A stretch of 64,000 nt of DNA from Vermamoeba vermiformis. Lineage: Eukaryota; Tubulinea; Echinamoebida. Of the stretch, positions 44,544 to 56,722 are shown one piece after another. Every line of letters begins with the position of its first letter. The stretch's first letter is position 1. A program made the position numbers and the translations under genes. Where the stretch lies: positions 1 to 64,000 of the forward strand of contig JBEWZL010000109.1 in NCBI GenBank assembly GCA_045837725.1, read 5' to 3'. Below the pieces are notes generated by a model. The model was not told where the DNA came from, made no database searches, and was given only the letters and a program-made list of their open reading frames with translations.

Positions 44544-46745
44544 ATGGAGAACAATACTACGGAGGTGCAAAATGATAACGAGCAAAAAATCGTATCAGAA
44601 ATAATTAACGAGATGGTCGAGGACTATAATATCAGCAAAAATTATTCAACCGAACCATTGACAGAAAACGTCGATCCGGATCTGCCTCCAAGCTACGACC
44701 CAACAGCTCCAAATAACAATACAAATCAATCTATTATCGGAGGGCTAAATAATACTCAAGTGGATATTAATAGCGCTAACGGAACTGGATCTGGATTGTT
44801 AGTGCCTCAGAACAGACCCTTGCCTCGCTTCAAATTATTTAGAATTATTGGAAGCTATCGAAAAGGCGTACTTCAATTTGTGGTCGAAGAATTACGCAGA
44901 TTAGGATTCAGATTGGCTCACCCTTCTGTTCCGTTCGAGCAAATCCACGTATTTTGGAGCAGATCTTTTGCGCCGCACTTGACAAACTTGCGAAGCCACC
45001 AAAAAGTTAATTTCTTGCCTGCTATGGCTGAAGTATGCCGTAAGGACTTCCTCAATAGTAAGTTTCGGATGCAGTTCCATGCTTTTTTTGTACAAACAAT
45101 TATTTCCATTTCTTGAAATTTAAATCGTTCAAAAAGATTGTAACTCACTTAATAATATATAGGAAATATTCGCAAGGCTAGAGCGAAATATCCAGACCAC
45201 GCTGAAGTGAGATCTAGATCCTAACTATTTTACTCTCAGTACTTACGTGCTCGCTTGTAGGTTTATAATTTCTGGCCTATTGGATTCAATCTGCCGCACG
45301 AGATCGAAGACATGCGAGCATTTGTGGACGAACAGAAGCAGAAAGGAAATCTCGATATGACTGGTCCGTTCATTTTAAAGCCGCCTCTTGCTGCTCGTGG
45401 AGAAGGTATTATCCACAGTAATTAAATAAGCGAATTAATATTAATATTTTGTTCAGGTATTCGCTTAGTAGCTAATGTTGACGAAGTGGATCTGAACGAT
45501 GAGTGGTACGCACAAAAAATTCCGTTGGCTCAACTGTAAGTGCTATTATGACACATTATATGAGCTAATTAGATTTTAGATATGTCAAAGACCCATTGCT
45601 TATTGAAGGCTTCAAAATCACTTTCCGAATTTACGCTGCTTTGACCTCGCTGGATCCAACAGTCGTGTATGTTTATCCTGGAGGACTCGGAAGAATATGT
45701 TCAGAGAAGTAAGTAATAGGTGGCGGCTATATTATATTTATAGAGTATTAATACATTTTGAAGGTACAAGTTGGAGCTTGATTCGTTGAAAAACCTCGAG
45801 ATCCACTTGACTAACTACGACTTGAACGTGCACAACGAACAAAATTTTAACGATCTAGTCGGTGATTCGATACAACATGACGGCCTTAGAGTGTACGTAT
45901 TATGAGAGTAGTAGATACTTCGTTAGGTTTGTTAATTAACGGATCCAAACAGTGACTTGGAATATTTCTTCGATTACTTGAAAGAACGAAACAGAATTAC
46001 CGATCAACAAATTGAATACGTGTGGCAACAGATCAAATCGTTGGTAGGCAAGACCTTTATTTCGTCCGAGTCTACCATTTCATTGTGGGTCCATAGAAAA
46101 GTTCCTAAACGGTACTGCAAAAGCGATAAATTGTTATTTCCAAATTTAGTAATATTTTTTCTTTTGCAGATCCAACAGCTTTGAGTTGACAGGTTTTGAT
46201 ATCCTTATTGATTCTAGCTTCAAAGTATGGTTGTTAGAAGTCAATCATACTCCTTCGCTGTCACCGCACACAGAACTCGAGAACAAATTGAAGCGCATGA
46301 TGATTCGTGATTTATTGCAATTAGTTGATATTGAGAATAAGACTCAAAGGCAGATCTCGCAAGAAGCCGACAGAAAATACGCTTACGTCTGCAAGTACGT
46401 CTTTATTTTATATAAATTAAAAGGTACAATTATTTATGGGCTATTTATAGGCTCAATGAAGAATCTCCGGCCGCTGAAACAGATCCGCTGATTAACGAAG
46501 ACGGCACGGTCAATATTAAGAAATTGACGCGCATGGACATTGTTACTATTGTCTCGACTGAGATACAAGATCAACACAAAGGTCTGTGGCAACGAGCATT
46601 CCCTATTGCCGAGTCACTGGACTACGTTTCAGTCGTTGAAAATCGCAGATCGCGCTTGCTCGTACATTGGTTCGCGAATAATATGGACTCGAACGAATGC
46701 TTACTGCCGCCTGAAGAGAGACCTGTCAAATCTCAAGACGAATAA
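44544..46745 (+). CDS. Tubulin-tyrosine-ligase-like (TTLL) glutamylase
   Basis: About nine exons, roughly 550 residues. Adds amino-acid chains (usually glutamate) to tubulin or other proteins using ATP. After an Asn-rich disordered head (residues 1-95) come RFKLFRIIGSYRKGVL, HPSVPFEQIHVFWSRSF, KVNFLPAMAEVCRKDF, PFILKPPLAARGEGIRLV (ATP-grasp lysine and Gly-rich loop), KDPLLIEGFKITFRIYAAL, VYVYPGGLGRICSEKY, LTNYDLNVHNE and FELTGFDILIDSSFKVWLLEVNHTPSL (metal-binding Glu/Asn). All catalytic motifs of the TTLL core are there, in the polyglutamylase type. The C-terminal 90 residues (FPIAESLDYVSVVENRRSRLLVHW) are less conserved. Stop TAA 46743-46745. Presence of a TTLL implies microtubule or other polyglutamylation, not necessarily a flagellum. 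Confidence 0.88.
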
Positions 46746-46901
46746 GCATATCAATAAATAAGCTGTTTCATTACAAGTTAATTTTTTCAGCTGCATCCGG
46801 AAAAACTTTTCGGTCAAACAAAGTCAAATCAACGGACACTTGGCTGTCAAATTGCTCCGCGAAGTAATTCAGTTATAAGTCAATATCAGTACCATATTAA
46901 A

Positions 46902-48503
46902 ATGCAAGAAGCAATCTTCCATCAGATCAAACAGCTGATCCCTAAGTTGAGCAGACACGCTCATAAGGGTAAATACTATAGAGCTGTCAAATTAATTTCC
47001 ATACTGTAATAACCATGTATATTTATGTTTAGGACAAGGAGGTAAAGTTGGAGTATTGGGCGGCTCTTTTGAATATACTGGTGCTCCTTACTACGTCGGC
47101 ATCTCCGCTCTAAAAACTGTAAGAATTTTAATTCTTATTTTCATTAATGTGTTATGATGTGCTGAAGCTTGTCGTATGATAGAATTATCTATAATTCATG
47201 CACGAGCTTTTTAAAAATAAATATCCAAGTTGCAAAGGTTTTTTTCATGAAATTGCCAAAAATCGTACACCTTTACTGCTATACTAATAATATGAATATT
47301 TAGGGTGCTGATCTTACATACGTCTTTTGCACAAAAAGCGCAGGTACTGCGATCAAGTCGTACAATCCAGAACTGATCGTCCTTCCTGCCCTCAAAACTG
47401 CAGACGAGTAAGAATAAATACATTTCGAAAAAATTCTTATGGTTTGTTAACGGTAATTTTACTCAAGATGGAAGGAGGACTCGCGTTCTGTCGAAGAAGT
47501 CGCTGCGAGTGTCAACAAGTGGCTGGATGCAGTGCAGTCTTTAGTCATCGGACCTGGTCTCAGTCGCGATGAGAAAATACAAGTACGTAGTACATTTGTA
47601 TATGATCATTTAGGAGAAAGGAACTTCAAACCGGATCTGGATCTGATCCTTTGCCTAATTAGGAAACAGCAGCATTGATCTTAAAAGAAGCGAAGAAAAA
47701 ACATTTGCCCATTGTGATTGACGGCGATGGCTTGTGGCTCGTGAAAAATCAGCCCGACATTATTCGTGGTTACGATTTGGCTTTGTTGACCCCAAATACT
47801 GTTGAATACGCGTAAGTCACTCATTCATCCTCTTATACTAATTATTATTAATACTAATGTTATGACGTTATAGGCGATTATGTGAGGCTATTTTGAATGT
47901 CAAAGCTGACGAAGCTAAAGCCAATCAAAAAGAATATTTGACGAAGTTAGCTCAAAAGTACGTTCCATAATACATTTAAATATTTATATATCATTCTATA
48001 ATTATTTAACTTAATCTAACGTGCCGTGCTGTAGTTTGAAGGTGACGATCTTGGCGAAAGGTGAAAAGGACATGGTCTCGGACGGCGACACAGTGCTCGA
48101 ATGTGACGTGAAAGGTGGTCTGAAGCGCAGTGGTGGTCAAGGTGATTTGTTGGCTGGTGCCGTGGCTACTTTCAGCAACTGGTTCAACAGCGAACAAGGC
48201 AAAAAAATCGACGTGTGAGTGTCACTTACGATATTTGCGGCACCGTTGTATAATATCAATATGACTCATATTGTTATATTATATAGTAAGCCTCTCGAGG
48301 GCTCTAATACCAAGGCTTACTCAAGGTTAGTTCTCGCAGCCTATGCTGGATCCGCTTTGATCAAAACATGCTCACACGAGGCTTTTGTGAAGTACGGCCG
48401 TTCAACGACTAACACGAATTTGATTGAATATATTGGCGATTCATTCGACCATTTATTTGAGCACGAGGAGTTCTCGAGTGCTAAGAACAGATCTAGCTTG
48501 TAA
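46902..48503 (+). CDS. NAXD: ATP-dependent (S)-NAD(P)H-hydrate dehydratase
   Basis: Repairs hydrated NADH/NADPH using ATP. About eight exons, roughly 330 residues in the ribokinase-like (YjeF C-terminal) fold. Motifs: [26 protein letters not shown] at the start, [66 protein letters not shown] and [20 protein letters not shown], which carries the GGxGD ATP site. The C-terminal segment [26 protein letters not shown] region closes the fold, and the length agrees with family norms. No presequence is evident, so cytosolic. The intron after ...RDEKIQ carries a cluster of three GATC words (47636-47650). Stop TAA 48501-48503. It stands 157 bp after the TTLL stop on the same strand. Confidence 0.9.
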
Positions 48504-48733
48504 ATATTGACTGCGAATTCCGTTCAAATAAATGATACTAGGACTATATTGTTATTGAATAGTCCCCTTTGCACTGTCTTTTATCTAGTATCTATCTACT
48601 ATAAAACGTCTTGCGGTGATCAGAAGTTGAATTAGATCCGGGTTTGAAAAAGTATTGAAGGGTGCTTTTCTTCTGACCTCGGTGCTTCAATTGAATAGCT
48701 CAAGTAAGCAGTTGATCAGATCCACCTAGTATA
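48504..48733. other. Intergenic between convergent genes
   Basis: A short, mixed-composition spacer between the NAXD and RNase HII stop codons. It contains AATAAATGA just after the NAXD stop (a polyadenylation signal at about 48530). I see no gene. Confidence 0.4.
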
Positions 48734-49903
48734 TTATAGGATATTCTTCTTATTCGTTGGTGATAGTTTCCAAGTTTGTCGAATGAAATTTGGGATCTGC
48801 AGATCTGCTCGAGGCTGTAATGATTGGTCGTAGAATTGTGATACGTATTTGAGTGTTTTAGGATCTGATGGGTATCCTATTAAATAAATAGGTAAATAAA
48901 TGAGATGCAGAATACGAATATAACGGAGTTTTTTCCGTACCGGATCCAAGTTCTACATTATGAATCTGTTCTAATTCTTTAATAGCCCTATCTCGCTCTA
49001 CTTTAGCTATTATAGATGCGGCAGATACTACAGTCTATTATTATATCGTTAATAATGCCGTTTAATTGGATCTGAAACTTACGTATTTCGAATCTGCTCC
49101 GTGCTGGCAAATAACTTCTGTTCTTTGATCAGTAGCGTCTATACTTAGCATATTTTCGAAGTGTGCACCATATCTCGCTGGTTTAATGTCAACTGAGTCG
49201 ATATACAACGATTTTAAAGTTGATAATTGCTGCGTTTGAAGCTTTTGGCGGATCTGACGAATGACTTCGAGCATCATTTCTAGCTCTATTTGATTTAGTG
49301 ATACTCCACTCTAATAATATAGTAATTAGCAAATGAAAATAAATGTTGTTGAGTAGATTTGGCTGATCTTAAAATTTTAGCGGCTTACTCGTCGTTTGGC
49401 ATCGATTTCATGAGCTTGAATAGGCAAAGATACTATAGCCACTGCATTGTCTTTAATCCAATCATATAACATGGCTCGTTTCTTGGGTACTAAGCAATAA
49501 ATATTTTAGCTATCATAAACATGGTTCTGGATGTCGCTTGAGCTTCGCGTAAATATGCTTTGAGGAATATAAGTACTTACAAATAGCCTTAGAATCTTTA
49601 ATACCTATTTCTTTGAATTTATTCTCTTGTCTTTCGTCCAAAACAATTCCCGCCACGATCTGCGTAATATTTTGAATAATAAATAAATTGTAATATTAAA
49701 TTGATACTACATACCATTGGGCCAATTAAAGGACCACGTCCTGCTTCATCAATACCTGCAATTAAAAATCGCTGTGCCGTGCAGTAACGACGACTAGATT
49801 TGCATCCATTGTTGCTTAGTTTCAAAACTAGATTATCGTGCTTGCTTTGTATAAATAGCCTTCTATTAAATACAGTAATGTAGCGTGTTGTGTTTGATAA
49901 CAT
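48734..49903 (-). CDS. Ribonuclease HII-type (RNase H2 catalytic subunit-like), possibly organellar
   Basis: Removes ribonucleotides or RNA from RNA/DNA hybrids. About five exons, roughly 270 residues. An Arg/Ser-rich N-terminal extension (about 45 residues, FNRRLFIQSK...SSRRYCTAQ) without acidic residues looks like a mitochondrial presequence. The core has IAGIDEAGRGPLIGPM with the two catalytic acids, GIKDSKAVPKKR, VSLNQIELEMMLEVI, LKSLYIDSVDIKPARYGAHF (third acid), VICQHGADSKYTVVSAASIIAKVERDRAI and GSGYPSDPKTLKYV. The DxD/E tetrad and AASIIAK are intact. Stop TAA 48734-48736. Motif spacing (IDSVD, EVICQHGAD) is of the archaeal/eukaryotic RNase H2A style, not the short bacterial one. Confidence 0.85.
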
Positions 49904-50173
49904 GATTCTTTCGAAATAGTTCGGATGGGTGGATCCAAAAATATCCGAAGAAAAGTCGGTGGCAAATTCAATGAAGAAACTCTATGAAAGTCGTGTATAA
50001 GTGCTACAGTGTTATGAATATAAACTGCACACCGTTTTTTAACAATTTTTTCTTATCAGGACCTGTCGTCCCGTCAATCGATTTTGCGCAACCAATTGAT
50101 TCTGTTGAAATTATTATTTTCTAGCACAAGAGCACACTACCTTCTTATTTATTTTATTATAAGTGCTCGCAAC

Positions 50174-50983
50174 ATGTTTAAAATAAGACTGAAATCGCTG
50201 TTAGCCATCAGTTTGTGCTTCGTAGCTTGCATTCAGTTTGTAACTGCTATAGATCACGTTAAATGCAGCAATATTACAACAGGCATGAAAATTAATGGTC
50301 AATTAAGCTTTACACATCAAACAGACTGCTTTATTGTGCAAAAACACGATGCGACATCTGATCGACTTCGAGTTATTACAAGAGGCGAAGTTAGCCAAGA
50401 AGAATATTATATATGCACATATGTAACTCAAGATAATCACGGACTTGGTGGCGGATGCGCTGCGCAATATAGAAAGCAAAATTATAACATCTGCCCTCAA
50501 ACCTATTCTCCAGGTAAAATCACCGACCCTTCACAGTAATACTATTTATTTAAGACATTATTACGTATTTTAATTATAATAATAGAGCTTTATTTTCGTT
50601 CCCCAAATTATGTCGTAAAATTATCATTAATTTTCTGATCAGTCGGAAGCTCCGTCGTAATTACGATTTCATGCGCAACGAAGCCTCACGGATGTGAATA
50701 TATGCTCGATGGGTCTTATACTATGACAGCCACTTGGGGTAAGCACAGTCAATAGATTATACTTCTAGATTTCACATGATTTTTATTCCGAATTAAAAAT
50801 CGCCGTTACACCTTGTAATAGGCATCCATATAATATACAATATGACTACTAAGATTACTAACGGTATATTTAATATTTATAGTGCAAACTGAAGCTCAAT
50901 GTGTCTCACGGGCAGAAAGTTCAGCAGATGGGTTAAAATTCGGGCTTAGTTTCCTTTTAGCGATGCTGCTTTTATCATTCTAA
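50174..50983 (+). CDS. Small secreted, probably GPI-anchored protein
   Basis: Three exons, about 170 residues. Signal peptide MFKIRLKSLLAISLCFVACIQFVTA. The mature region has about eight cysteines (HVKCSNITTG, TDCFIVQK, YICTYVTQ, GGCAAQY, NICPQTY, ISCATKPHGC, EAQCVSR) and N-glycosylation sequons, a disulphide-rich extracellular domain. The C-terminus SSADGLKFGLSFLLAMLLLSF has the layout of a GPI signal: small residues at the cleavage site, short spacer, hydrophobic end with no basic tail. No family recognised. Such small surface proteins often evolve fast, so absence of homology is expected. Confidence 0.68.
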
Positions 50984-51311
50984 TATTAGAATTGGAATGA
51001 TATTATTGTAAATTTGATAATTTTTGGAATGTATTATACTTGGCAGTAAAGCTAGCTCAATTTAAACCAGATCGCGCTCGGGAAACAGATCCGCCCCTGA
51101 TCTGCTTAGATTTATTATAGAACGATGTGACATTAGTTTTATATTACATTCTGATCTTATTCGAGCGTTATTGAACCGCCGGATCTCACAAGGATGGTTC
51201 AGTGAAAAAAATTTCAGAATTTCTTGTGTTTTGAGTTGGGACAGCTGTTAATTCACTTATTTGTCGCGCTACGAAGTACCACTAGTGCTAAATTAATATA
51301 TAAACTAAGCA
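50984..51311. other. Intergenic, no gene seen
   Basis: Spacer between two plus-strand genes, with several GATC words (51070-51120 and 51178-51186). It presumably contains the coproporphyrinogen-oxidase promoter. Nothing else is seen. Confidence 0.35.
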
Positions 51312-52692
51312 ATGAGTGCCCACGATCAAGTCGAGCTCGTTCCTGAAGAGGAGATCGCAGCAGTAATGCGCGAGATTCAGGATCACATCTGCAACTGGCT
51401 TGTAAAGAATTTTGGACAGACTTATCACGAAGATAAATGGAACTATGCTCCGAAAGGTGAAGGAGGTGGCATTACTCGTGTTTGGGAAAATGATATTACG
51501 GATGGAGCTGAAATTGGCGACAAATTGCTAGAGAAGGGCGGAGTTAATTTCAGCGCTATCTATGGCCCTGATTTGCCTAAGTAAGTACTACTATACTAAT
51601 ATTATTGATAATTAACAATATAGAGCTGTGTCCGAGCCATCAATTTGAAATGTCTAAAAAAACCAAAAAAAAAAATCTGAAATTAATATTGCAATCGATT
51701 TTGCCTATTATTTAGTTATAAATACGATAATTAATTGCACAAAATTCGTATTGAATATGACTAACAATGTCAAAAATACATCCAGACCTGCTTTGGCCCA
51801 AATATCAGCCTTATTTAAGAACGCACCTCCCACACAAGGTGACAAGCCTTTATCAGCTCCCTTCTTCGCTACAGGCATTTCTCTCGTGCTACATCCGTTC
51901 AACCCGCACGTGCCCACGATCCACATGAACGTGCGATATTTCCAGGTCACAATCCCAGACCACACAGCACCCAATGGCAAGAGAGTGCAATGGTGGTTCG
52001 GCGGCGGCATTGACTTGACGCCTTACTACCCCAAGATCGAACAAGTCATCGGCTTTCATCAGGGCCTCGCGCAAGTTTGTGCCCGTCACGGCGAAGATTT
52101 CAACAAACACAAAGCTGTGTGCGACACTTACTTCACGATAACGCATCGCAAAGAGATGCGCGGTGTGGGTGGCATATTCTTCGATCATATGCATCACAAA
52201 TCTCCGAAGTGAGTTCATTCTACAAAAAATTTTGTTTGATCCGCATCCAAATCCACCTTATTCATTCTGAAAATACTTTCTAAATATTATTAATAGCACG
52301 TACTAATTAATATTAATATTTTTAGAGAGATTTTGGCGTTTATTCGAGATCTTGGTATCTCCTTCACAGATTTGTACGCACCTTTCGCGCTGAACAACAG
52401 AACCTTGCCCTACACTCCCCGACAACGAAATTTCCAACTAATTCGTCGTGGCCGTTACGTCGAGTTTAACTTGTGCTACGATCGAGGCACGAAATTTGGT
52501 TTGGAATCAGAAGGCCGCACCGAATCCATTTTAATGTCACTGCCCGTCACGGCAAAATGGCGCTATAATTGGCAACCGGACGATGACGGTCCCGAAAAGG
52601 AAATTTCGAGCTGGTATTACCAACCGCAGGATTACGTCGGATTAGATCTGAAGAAATTTGCAGCCGAACATCCCGCACTTTCAGCACTGTAA
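51312..52692 (+). CDS. CPOX: Oxygen-dependent coproporphyrinogen III oxidase
   Basis: Converts coproporphyrinogen III to protoporphyrinogen IX in haem synthesis. Three exons, about 330 residues. Motifs in order: EKGGVNFSAIYG, TGISLVLHPFNPHVPTIHMNVRYF, WWFGGGIDLTPYY, YFTITHRKEMRGVGGIFFDHM, and RGRYVEFNLCYDRGTKFGLESEGR with TESILMSLPVTAKW. This is the complete HemF signature with the substrate-binding His/Arg/Asp residues. The first exon (MSAHDQVELVPEEE) gives no transit peptide, so the enzyme is probably cytosolic, as in yeast. Exon 1 joins exon 2 at AA/ACC after TGACTAAC branch point. Stop TAA 52690-52692. Presence of this enzyme argues for an aerobic organism making its own haem. Confidence 0.96.
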
Positions 52693-52876
52693 GAAAAAAC
52701 AATTTTATTTATATAAATAAAACAGCATTTTACAAATAATATTATTTAATTTGCCCGGCGAGACTTGACTTGTCACTGGTCAGTTATACTAAACTACTTT
52801 CTTTATGTATAAACCTACAACTACCTTACAAGTATTTGTTGCGTAAAGCAATCGCTCGAACTGAGCTCATGAGATC

Positions 52877-54478
52877 TTATGCGATGTACACCCTGAAAAG
52901 ATTATCTTTGTACAACTCCAATAATCTGGTGAATTTGTGTTCAGCTAGCCAAGCAGCTAAATCACGGTCCCAGACCTTTGCGTGACCGGCAAGCAGATAG
53001 GCCGCACGAATGGGGCACTGGTAATACGCTTCAAGAAATCGCACACGCAGGTCGAGTTGCTTGCATTTTTTAAACAGTCTGGTATCGTCATGTGCGATCG
53101 GGCTTGTGGTTACCTCGGCGACAATTACACAATTCGCCTTATCCTATTTAAAGTCCGTAGTGAGTAACTGTATGTATACATATAATATTGTAGTGTAATC
53201 CAGTTCTTACACCGATTAACCGCGGTACTGGATTGGGTCGTGAAGGGCACGAGCCAAAGGCCATCAAGTCGATCTCTAATTCGACCATGTTGTCAACTGC
53301 AATAATAATCTCCATTAGTATTATCATTGCAAAAGGTACATTGAACCTCACCTAATGAACAAGCCGTCGCAAAGTGCGGATCCTTTTCGGTATATAGGCG
53401 GCGAGTCGGGATTTCATGGAGCACTAAGTGCGGGAAGTCGCGACTAACAATTGATTGTAGCTTTTGCTCCATAGTAAGCTCGAACAGCAATCCAATCTTG
53501 TTCTCGGAGCTTGAGCGGTGAGATTCACCCATCGAGATCACATTGTTGAGAGCGTTGATGTACGCCTTACGCTCTTTAGCTTGTTGTTCTGCAAACACCT
53601 CTCTGTCTTTCGCAAACAACTCTCTGTCTTTCGCAAGCATCTCTCCTGCATCGTGTGCTTAGTAAGTAATGAATTGCTACAAATAATTTGAGGGCTGCGA
53701 ACATACTCAGGGTCTGAATAAAGTTCGAGTCAGCGGGTTGACGTTTATCAACTTCGCTAGGGGCTTGTGCGGGTACTGGTTCAGCTACTAACAAGTAAAA
53801 TTAATTCTCGTTGCCCAGTAGATGCGGATCAGAAGCTCTTACCCTCCACGTTGCTCTGCGGCTTGTCATTAGTATTCGACAGGGCTTTAAACGCTATGTT
53901 GGGGCTATGTTGTTTCATTGTAGACCCTTCAATAAATGTAAATGTAAGTGTTTGTCAAGTAAAGACGCAGATTTGAGTCGATCAACTGGAAGTAGTAGAG
54001 GCTCGATCTCCATTTAGAAAGAGTAGCGTCAAATTTACCTTTGCTTGGAGATATACTTGGCGAAGCCTCTTTTTCAGCTTCTGGAATTGTAAGAAGTTAG
54101 TGACGCTGAATCTGGCGGCCAGATTCGAGATAATTGAGTTCAAGAGTTCAACGATAGTTTGCTTACCTTTGAGCGGACTCTGCTTAGGGGACTTTTCTTC
54201 TCGCTTTTGAGCTCTATTTTTCTGGTTTCTATGACCGCCCTTGGGAGTCGCAGGCTTGCCCTGTCCAGCCTAGGTGTCAACAAAGGTTAGACCAGCAATG
54301 TTCTAATATATAAAATATTTATATACATAATTTAAGTATTTCTAGAACTTCTTTCAGCTAACTGGAATGTCAGTACGCGAACGGTTCAATTTCGAAATAA
54401 ATTCGACAAATTATGCAAAATTTCAAACGATTTGAAGTGTTGATCATAGAATTGGTTTTGAGTTACCTGGTCGTTCAT
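52877..54478 (-). CDS. Coiled-coil protein with PD-(D/E)XK-like nuclease domain
   Basis: About nine exons, roughly 330 residues, starting with a 12-base coding exon (MNDQ). The N-terminal 130 residues are Lys/Ser/Pro/Gly-rich (KGGHRNQKNRAQKREEKSPKQ), probably disordered and nucleic-acid- or chromatin-binding. Then a helical region with repeated LAKDRELFAKDREVFAEQQA, then ENKIGLLFELTMEQKLQSI, DNMVELEIDLMAFG and ANCVIVAEVTTSP. The arrangement GLLFE...E-x-x-x-D-L...hhhhEVTT matches the alpha-beta core of PD-(D/E)XK nucleases, where the last strand normally reads ExK. Here it is EVT, so the canonical Lys is missing, and activity is doubtful unless a nearby Lys (KKCKQ) substitutes. The C-terminus (RAAYLLAGHAKVWDRDLAAWLAEHKF) is helical. 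No close homologue recognised; fold call by pattern only. Confidence 0.55.
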
Positions 54479-55319
54479 GGTATTAAGATAATAGAAATAA
54501 ATTTGCTCGCGTACTGGAGCCAAAAAAAATTCTTTGTTTTGACCAAACGTTGACCAGGTAAAGGCTCTTTCCGTTTGATAATTTGAAAGCCAAAATAATA
54601 TTAATATAGCTTACTAATTTTACCGGACGATACGATGTTTGCAAATAGATGGTGGAAGTTGCTTTAAGATTCGGCGGATTGTTCGATCGGGTTGTATTTC
54701 GTCCACCTTTGTGCCGAGGCTGGGTCTGTTTTAAAGAAATTTTGATGCTGAAATGATACTCTGAATTTCGTCCCGATAGGGCAGCCGAACATCCGTCCAT
54801 TTCGTGCAGTGGTTCCTTGCTTTAAAAAATTGTTAAAATAAATTTTCGTACATTACTGACCAAAATACAATTTTTCCTTCGCATATATTTGCATGTTTGC
54901 GTGTTAAATAAAAATTTTGCTTTAAATCTGATCTTTAGATTCACGGCCTCACCAAGAACTTTAACTCGTATTATGGGCCCATTATGTATGCATTGCAAGG
55001 GTTTGTGTCCCTTGTTAGCGGTGCTCACTGAATTGAACTTGCAAAAAATTTGCGATTTTGCCCTGAATTGCGAAAACACAAATTATTTACCCGAACAGTA
55101 GAAAATCTGGTTTGTGATTTCTACCTCGCGTACGGTATAACGCAGTTTAAAAGTTGTAGTATTGCGTTCATGATAGTTGAAATGTTTACAAAACCTAATT
55201 CCATTTTAAGGCATTACTTGTAATTATTGTTGTTGGTACCAGGTAACTAACATACGCAAGCGAAGCATCTAATGACTTCCCGTTCCTTGTCTTAGCGCTT
55301 AGATTGCGCAGTTGTATTG
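54479..55319. other. Unexplained interval, weak exon-like fragments
   Basis: Minus-strand stretches at about 54610-54800 (SGRNSEYHFSIKISLKQTQP and RPVKL) and at 54960-55079 (CIHNGPIIRVKVLGEAVNLKI) look more protein-like than chance, with beta-strand-type alternation. I cannot join them into a convincing gene with good splice sites, start and stop. They might belong to an unmodelled or decayed gene. Confidence 0.3.
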
Positions 55320-56540
55320 TCACTGTTTATCAGTGTCTCGTTCCCGATTGCGAAGGCCATTGTTCTGAGCCAGGAGGGCACGGGTCTCCGCTATGAGGTC
55401 AGAGGTCTGTGCTATCAAGTCATCGTGTTGTGTTGGGCGGGCACCGGTCTCCAATTTGTGGGGATCTTCTTCAAGTGCGTTGGTGTTGTTGTGCTCACTC
55501 GAAGATGACGCGATCGCACCTTGTGCTTGTTTTTCACGAGTGTCGTTTGAAGTGCCATCTAACAGAAGTTTGTGAGTGCAACCAATGGCAAGCCAGTAAC
55601 TCACCTTCCGCGAGAGTATTGTTTGGTTCCAACCGTTTCTTTTGGGCGAGGCGCCTTGCCCTCTTTTTAGCCTTTTTTCGCTGCTGTTCGGCCAAAGAGG
55701 CCAACTCCGTCGAGGATCTGAGGAGAAAGTAGTTAGATAATGAATTTGCGTCGAACCCAATTGGTTCCGCTTACTTCGGTTGTACTGGTACAACAGGGTT
55801 ACTAAGCAAAGAGGTGACAAATAGAACATTTTTGCAATCGTCTGTATCTTCTGCTGGCGCATAGAACTCGATATGCGACACGAGTTCAGGGCCGATGGTG
55901 TTGTTGGTGACCAATGAGCTAAATATACTGGGCGCCAATCGCTGGATTTCCGTTTGCAGATCTTTCTTAATTGAGCGCGCCTTTATGGTTAAAGAGAGCG
56001 GTAACTGGCCCAAAGATGAGCATATAATTGGAACGACAACTTCACCGTCGCCTGTCGGACTCATGTTAGCGAATCTGAATCTCATCTGATCACAACCTAC
56101 CTTTATCCGTAGCCGCAGCTTTCTCTATGTTATCGCCTAAACCAGGTCATTAGTTTGATAATTAATTGAGGCAATAGACTGACCACCAAAGCAGACAAAA
56201 TCAACAATTCGGCTGTAGCGCTCAAGATCGAAGGTAGCAATGACATGATCGTATCGACTGAGGTCCACGTCTCTTGGAATCTTCTTTATCGGATAAATGA
56301 AGCCCAAATTCTTACCCCATTTGCCTTTGAAAAACTCGGCGGCTGTTGATCGAGCTAACTCCTTTATGTCATGTACCTTAGCAGTCGACTGGCATCTTAT
56401 AGAAGCATTCAACGACTTCTCTAGGTGGTTTTTATAAACCACCAAAACGCTGATTGCTACAAGACGAATGATTAGTTAAAGTAACTGGAGATCTTAAAAA
56501 GAGATCGCATACTTTGATAATTGATGTTGTAACGTTCCAT
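55320..56540 (-). CDS. Unrecognised protein, neighbour of the nuclease-like gene
   Basis: About five exons, roughly 340 residues, stop TGA at 55320-55322. The first exon reads MERYNINYQ and joins in frame to VVYKNHLEKSLNASIRCQS. Folded-looking parts are HDIKELARSTAAEFFKGKW, DLSRYDHVIATFDLERYSR, and EVVVPIICSSLGQLPLSLTIKARS; a basic segment follows (EQQRKKAKKRARRLAQKKR), which may be a nuclear localisation signal. The C-terminus is a coiled coil (DDLIAQTSDLIAETRALLAQNN), similar in style to the coiled coil of the adjacent 52877-54478 gene. The joints near 56100-56160 are uncertain. I know no homologue. It could be related to the neighbour or act with it, but sequence alone does not show this. 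Confidence 0.45.
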
Positions 56541-56722
56541 TTAGTAGCTCGGCGTATTGTAGCGACTGCAGTTGTTACAAATAGACTAAAGAAACTTACT
56601 TTTTAGACTTTTTTGCCGGCCAAAAAGGATTTTGAGCATAAGCAAAATTGCTCCAAAAGGCGATTGGTATTTTAACGGTTTCTGTACATTCTTATTATTG
56701 ATTTAGCTATTTGTACATTGAA

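Noticed and set aside
55320-56540. Pseudogene call for the unrecognised gene
   Set aside because: One exon joint is uncertain, but all other exons are open with clean GT-AG borders, so it is kept as a gene of moderate confidence.
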